This document shows, piece after piece, positions 14,598-18,182 of a stretch of 18,182 nt of DNA (position 1 is its first letter; every line of letters starts with the position of its first letter). This DNA is from Bacteroidales bacterium UBA6192 (GTDB lineage Bacteria > Bacteroidota > Bacteroidia > Bacteroidales > F082). The notes beneath the pieces were generated by a model. That model was not told where the DNA came from. It did no database searches and saw nothing but the letters and a program-made list of their open reading frames with translations. The stretch is from NCBI GenBank assembly GCA_002422725.1, contig DITE01000051.1, positions 1 to 18,182 of the forward strand, given 5' to 3'. A program made the translations under genes and the position numbers.

Positions 14598-17500
14598 ATG
14601 TTTCACCCATTTTAACACTGTTGCATTGTCGTTTGTAACAACCTGAACGAAATAGACGCCGGCTTTCAAATCAGCTGTATGAATTTTAAGATGTTGCTGA
14701 TTAGGTGTATTCAATTCTCTTACCAGTTTCCCATCGACATCAAAAATCTTCAACCGGACTTGATTCAACTTGGATTCTATTCCGGAAATAACCAAGTAAT
14801 CGCTGCCGGGATTAGGGTAAAGAATGAAATCAGTGCTACTTTTATCAATATTATCAATATCCGATAGTTCGACATCTGTAATTTTTAATTGGCTACTGCC
14901 GTTTACATAGGGTGCACTCACGTATAGTTTGTGGTTATCGTGGTCAGCAAAATACCCCAATGATTGTTGCATCAATGCATTCAGACTTAAATATTCGGTT
15001 ACTTCAGATTCATCATATAAAACAGAAGCCTCTGACACATTTACTCTAAAGATTTCAAAAACAAATTGCCTGGATTCGGGCATAGTAGAATATCCCTGTC
15101 CACTGCCTTGAATATCAATAAATAACTTTTTATCCTCATAAAACCCGTCAAAAGTGATTAAGTAAAAATCATTCTGCGCAATACTATTGGATGATGTTTT
15201 GTCATCGTCAAACAAAGTATATTGGGATTCATTCTGAACATCATCCGGAAAATATTGAATAAATAGAGTATCGGCAACATATTCATCTGTTGATTGTAAG
15301 TCTTTAACAGTAGGAATAAAGCTACCCGCTTTCACCAGGATTGGAATATCGGTTAACAATGCCGGCATTGAGATCATCCCGGGACCGGTGTATTCTGTCA
15401 GATTATGATAACTCAACCACTTCCCTTCAGGAAGAATAACATCTCGTTGATTCATGCCCTGATGTAACACAGGGGCAACAATAAAACCTTCACCCCAAAA
15501 ATACTGATCGTTAATATTTTGCAGACTTTCATTATCCATGTCGTAAAAATCCATGGGACGTGCCAATGGAGTTCCGCGAAGGGATGCCTCATAAGCCAGT
15601 GTGTAATTGTAGGGTAATAATGAATAACGCAATTTGATATATTTCCTTGCGATAGTCTGGACATAAGTACTGTATGCTGTTGGAGCTGTTTCAATACCGG
15701 AACCATGGATTCTGAACACAGGGGCGAAAACACCCATTTGTACCCACCTGGCGAATAACTCATCATTATTTCCGCCACCTGTAAACCCGCCAACATCCGA
15801 ATGCATGAATGGAATTCCAGTCAATCCCAGCGACAACATAATAGGAACCTGGGCCTGCAAGCCTTCGAACGATCGTTGAACATCACCCGACCAGGGGAAA
15901 GTAGAATAACGCTGCATACCTGCAAATCCTGAGCGTGACAGATTAAATAATCTCTTATTTGGAAATTGAGTTTGCCAGTTTTCAAACACAATCTCTTCCC
16001 ATTTCAGTGCATACACATTGTGAATTTCTGAAGAAGATACTCCTCCATAATGTAACATGTCAGACGGATGACTTTCGGGCTCGCCAAGATCAGTCCACCA
16101 ACCTGCTACGCCTTCTTTTGTCCTTTCGGTATAAAACTGATTAAACCAATCAGGAACATCGGGATGGAACAAATCGAGTAATGCCGCATCACCAGCCCAG
16201 AACTCATTCAACAGATAGGTGTTTCCGTTAGGATATTTACCAAAATATCCCTGAGCATCAAGAAAGGAATAATTCGTGCTTGCCTGGGTGAAATACGGTT
16301 CGGTTATTAATACCGTTTTTACCCCTGATTCAGCAAAATCAGACATCATCAATTCAGGATTGGGAAATCGGCTGTTGTCCCATTCTAGGTTCCCCATGGT
16401 GCCCGGTTCACCGAACCAATACAGGTCAAGAACCAATGCATCGAGCGGAAAATCTGCATTGATAATCTGATTCACAATATTATAGGCTGCTGTTTGGTTT
16501 TCATAACCAAATTTAGATTGGATATATCCCAAAGACCAAAGTGGTGGCATGGGTTGATGGCCGGTTAAAATTGAATAGTTTTTTATGAGCTCACCATGAT
16601 TGCTTCCCGCAATAATAAACACATCAGCTTGTCCACCTGAAAACATATAGGTCATTTGCTCATTGTTCATTGCCCCAATGTCCAGTTTGCCAATGGAGTG
16701 ATTGTCAAACATCAAAGCATACCGCTCACTTGATTGTAAAACAGGTAAGGTTATATTCAGACTTTCGGCACCCATGCCAAACCCATAATGTGCCTGATTA
16801 TTGATAGCCAATGATTTTCCCCGTCGATCAATATCTATGGCACGTGAACCTGTTCCATAGATCCGTTCTTTGTTTTTTAATGTTGAAATAAGAATACCTT
16901 GTTCCTCAAAATTATAGATTTTCAGGAACTTAAGGATAGTATCATTTTCATATACAAACTGGAAACTCAGGTCTGTTGTGTCAATAATGAGCTCTATTGA
17001 ATCGGTGCGAAACAATAAAAAGTTGTCAAGTTCGGAGAAATCTACTGGAACTATTTCCTTTTCAGCAATGACTGAGTATGATGGCAGGTTTTCAGTACCC
17101 TCAACGCCTGAAAAAACATTCAAAATGTTTGTACTGTAGGGAGTTACAACAATGCTGCCTTCTTCACAAGTTATTTTTAGACTGTCATGAACAAATTCAT
17201 GGGAGACATAAGTAGTTTGGGTGTAATTATGGGTCAGCGGGTAGAAAATGTCACCATTGTTAACATCCCTTCCCACAAGGCTACAATCCTCATTTCTAAA
17301 CACAAATGCAAGTTGTAATACAATTTCATCTGCTGGTATCCCATAAAAAGATTGGATAGTAAACTCAGCCTGATAGATGTCGTTACCCAGGTAAGTCATT
17401 TTTGTTTCGGGTGTATTTTGTCCCCAATCTGTCTTAACATACTTCCAATCACCCGGATGCGCACTTTCAATTGTAATTACTCCTGTATGCATATACACAT

Positions 17501-17666
17501 CGCCTGTGTATCCTGCAAGTTCACCATTGCCTTGTGTTGCATCATATCGTAAAACAACCGGAATGTCAATAGATGGATTAGCCGGAATCATCGTCAGGAT
17601 TTGAGCGCTCATATTGCCGGAGAACAGAACCCGAAGGATACAGAATAGAAGAAAAAGTCTTTTCAT
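14586..17666 (-). CDS. Secreted GH31 family glycosidase with T9SS sorting domain
   Basis: This 1026-residue protein has a signal peptide (residues 1 to about 21, FSGNMSA-Q). An N-terminal beta-sandwich of about 120 residues (PSIDIPVVLRYDATQGNGEL; GDVYMHTGVIT) resembles carbohydrate-binding domains on secreted Bacteroidetes amylases. The GH31 N-domain runs about 160-370 and the barrel from PPLWSLGYIQSKFGY (374-388). Asp526 in WWTDLGEPE is the expected nucleophile and Asp595 in PWSGDVQRSF the acid/base; LSRSGFAGMQRY and GIPFMHSDVGGF are also present. A DUF5110-like domain (FPDDVQNESQYTLFDDD) lies near 806-822. The last 80 residues are a type A T9SS domain (LYPNPGSDYLVI; FDVDGKLVRELN; LKAGVYFVQVV). 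It hydrolyses alpha-linked glucose or xylose; the precise substrate is unknown. The final RRD and stop come from a REP-like repeat. Confidence 0.92.
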   Translation of the reverse strand: MKRLFLLFCILRVLFSGNMSAQILTMIPANPSIDIPVVLRYDATQGNGELAGYTGDVYMHTGVITIESAHPGDWKYVKTDWGQNTPETKMTYLGNDIYQAEFTIQSFYGIPADEIVLQLAFVFRNEDCSLVGRDVNNGDIFYPLTHNYTQTTYVSHEFVHDSLKITCEEGSIVVTPYSTNILNVFSGVEGTENLPSYSVIAEKEIVPVDFSELDNFLLFRTDSIELIIDTTDLSFQFVYENDTILKFLKIYNFEEQGILISTLKNKERIYGTGSRAIDIDRRGKSLAINNQAHYGFGMGAESLNITLPVLQSSERYALMFDNHSIGKLDIGAMNNEQMTYMFSGGQADVFIIAGSNHGELIKNYSILTGHQPMPPLWSLGYIQSKFGYENQTAAYNIVNQIINADFPLDALVLDLYWFGEPGTMGNLEWDNSRFPNPELMMSDFAESGVKTVLITEPYFTQASTNYSFLDAQGYFGKYPNGNTYLLNEFWAGDAALLDLFHPDVPDWFNQFYTERTKEGVAGWWTDLGEPESHPSDMLHYGGVSSSEIHNVYALKWEEIVFENWQTQFPNKRLFNLSRSGFAGMQRYSTFPWSGDVQRSFEGLQAQVPIMLSLGLTGIPFMHSDVGGFTGGGNNDELFARWVQMGVFAPVFRIHGSGIETAPTAYSTYVQTIARKYIKLRYSLLPYNYTLAYEASLRGTPLARPMDFYDMDNESLQNINDQYFWGEGFIVAPVLHQGMNQRDVILPEGKWLSYHNLTEYTGPGMISMPALLTDIPILVKAGSFIPTVKDLQSTDEYVADTLFIQYFPDDVQNESQYTLFDDDKTSSNSIAQNDFYLITFDGFYEDKKLFIDIQGSGQGYSTMPESRQFVFEIFRVNVSEASVLYDESEVTEYLSLNALMQQSLGYFADHDNHKLYVSAPYVNGSSQLKITDVELSDIDNIDKSSTDFILYPNPGSDYLVISGIESKLNQVRLKIFDVDGKLVRELNTPNQQHLKIHTADLKAGVYFVQVVTNDNATVLKWVKHRRD

Positions 17667-17807
17667 TGAACAGGAATTACATGCTGCACCAGTTGATATT
17701 ATTGAAATATTGTGCCCAAGGTAATCAGACCTCCGGCGGTGGGAAAATCCAACAGCCTTCTATTTCATCAAATTCTCCGCTAAATTAGCAAATATTATGG
17801 GGGTGGG
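17667..17807. other. Upstream region of the GH31 gene
   Basis: About 140 bp between the GH31 start and the repeat cluster. No perfect TAnnTTTG was found on the minus strand; the nearest is TACCTTGG (reverse complement of the CCAAGGTA near 17713-17720). No gene is present. Confidence 0.4.
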
Positions 17808-17906
17808 GCGTCAGAGACGCGATAAACAGCAGAGACGCGATTAATCGGGCAGCAGAGACGCGATTAATCGCGTCTCTGCGGACGTCTTTCATCGCATCTC
17901 TGACGC
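17808..17906. repeat. Cluster of REP-like palindromes next to the RAYT gene
   Basis: Units run through this stretch. GCAGAGACGCGATTAATCG is at 17829-17847. A perfect 28-bp palindrome is at 17852-17879, with 14-nt arms meeting at 17865/17866. Degenerate halves sit at both ends. The ends also pair with each other: GCGTCAGAGACGCGAT (17808-17823) against ATCGCATCTCTGACGC (17891-17906), 15 of 16 positions complementary. The whole block can therefore fold as one long branched hairpin. The last base is only 3 bp from the RAYT stop codon. Confidence 0.9.
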
Positions 17907-17909
17907 TGT

Positions 17910-18182
17910 TTATTCATGAATTTTTTTTTCTTTCCAATACAATGGGTTGTTTCCAATATAATGCTGAATTTTTTCAAATTCCGCATCATTGCGGATAATA
18001 TGGTCGTGGAATCGGGTTTGCCATGCAAATCCGGCATTCATTTTACTTTTTTCAAACGTACACCGTCCTTTGTACCACCTGATAATTCGTGAAATATTTT
18101 CATTCATCATGGGGTTTTTATTCCCGGCAAATCCCCCCGTTTTTTTTGATGCGGTTGGGGGTTGATGCAGAGACGCGATTAA
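17910..18182 (-). CDS. REP-associated tyrosine transposase (RAYT), C-terminal part, runs off the window
   Basis: The stop is TTA at 17910-17912 and the frame stays open to the right edge, so the 5' end is outside the window. The visible 90 residues match the C-terminus of Y1/HUH transposases of the RAYT group: ENISRIIRWYKGRCTFE, then FAWQTRFHDHIIRNDAEFEKIQHYIGNNPLYW. The Tyr of RWYKGR is the probable catalytic tyrosine; the HUH motif would be outside the window. The ATG at 18110 is not the real start, because the frame upstream reads through a linker (HQPPTASKKTGGFAGNKNP) typical of the family. The first visible codons, LIASLH, are a copy of the REP-like repeat read in frame. RAYTs are single domesticated genes thought to mobilise REP elements of the same genome, which fits the repeats beside it. 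Confidence 0.85.
   Translation of the reverse strand, partial: LIASLHQPPTASKKTGGFAGNKNPMMNENISRIIRWYKGRCTFEKSKMNAGFAWQTRFHDHIIRNDAEFEKIQHYIGNNPLYWKEKKIHE
18167..18182. repeat. REP-like half unit inside the RAYT coding region
   Basis: GCAGAGACGCGATTAA at the right edge is identical to the half unit in the clusters at 14506 and 17829. It lies within the open frame of the RAYT gene, read on the minus strand as Leu-Ile-Ala-Ser-Leu. The frame used avoids the stop codon that the repeat carries in another phase. Confidence 0.85.

Noticed and set aside
17808..17906. CRISPR array
   Set aside because: The repeats are palindromic, irregularly spaced and without spacers of constant length; they fit REP-type elements next to a RAYT.

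Overview
The window looks like a chromosome segment from a member of the Bacteroidetes (Bacteroidota). Three encoded proteins carry C-terminal tails of the type IX secretion (T9SS) kind. Several promoters fit the Bacteroidetes -7 box TAnnTTTG. The gene content (GH20, GH31, GH130, a FucP-type sugar transporter, a ROK kinase) is that of a glycan-using Bacteroidetes. No rRNA, tRNA or CRISPR array was seen.

Layout, left to right. (1) 1-414: the 3' end of a secreted repeat protein. (2) 603-2412: an AT-rich, translationally coupled pair, an AAA ATPase plus an RloB/TOPRIM-like protein. It resembles two-gene anti-phage (abortive infection) modules and is bracketed by an 11-bp perfect inverted repeat. 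(3) 2616-3218: a YdeI/OmpD-associated family protein, then about 500 bp without a supported gene. (4) 3726-7041: a GH130 glycoside phosphorylase-like gene overlapping by 11 bp a gene for an unusual glycosyltransferase fused to a helical-toroid-like domain. (5) 7417-7997: a DUF433/DUF5615 toxin-antitoxin-like pair. (6) 8126-9046: a T9SS-tailed secreted protein of unknown function. (7) 9084-11446 (minus strand): an FucP-type transporter followed by a ROK sugar kinase, divergent from (8) 11633-14524 (plus strand): a Tat-signal glycosylasparaginase and a GH20 hexosaminidase lipoprotein. (9) 14586-17666 (minus): a secreted GH31 glycosidase with a T9SS tail, convergent with GH20. (10) 17808-18182: a cluster of palindromic REP-like repeats and the 3' end of a REP-associated tyrosine transposase (RAYT), which runs off the right edge.

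How the genes may work together. Blocks 7 and 8 read as a GlcNAc salvage unit for glycoprotein N-glycans. GH20 would remove terminal GlcNAc, the glycosylasparaginase would cleave the GlcNAc-Asn linkage, and the transporter and kinase would take up and phosphorylate the sugar. The GH130/glycosyltransferase pair looks cytoplasmic. It may be a make-and-break module for a mannose-type glycan, or it may handle imported oligosaccharides; the substrate cannot be read from sequence.

The most unusual feature is the repeat family with core AGACGCGATTAATCGCGTCT. Copies supply the stop codons of both convergent genes (GH20 and GH31), so both proteins end in the same Arg-Arg-Asp. Another copy is read in frame inside the neighbouring RAYT gene.
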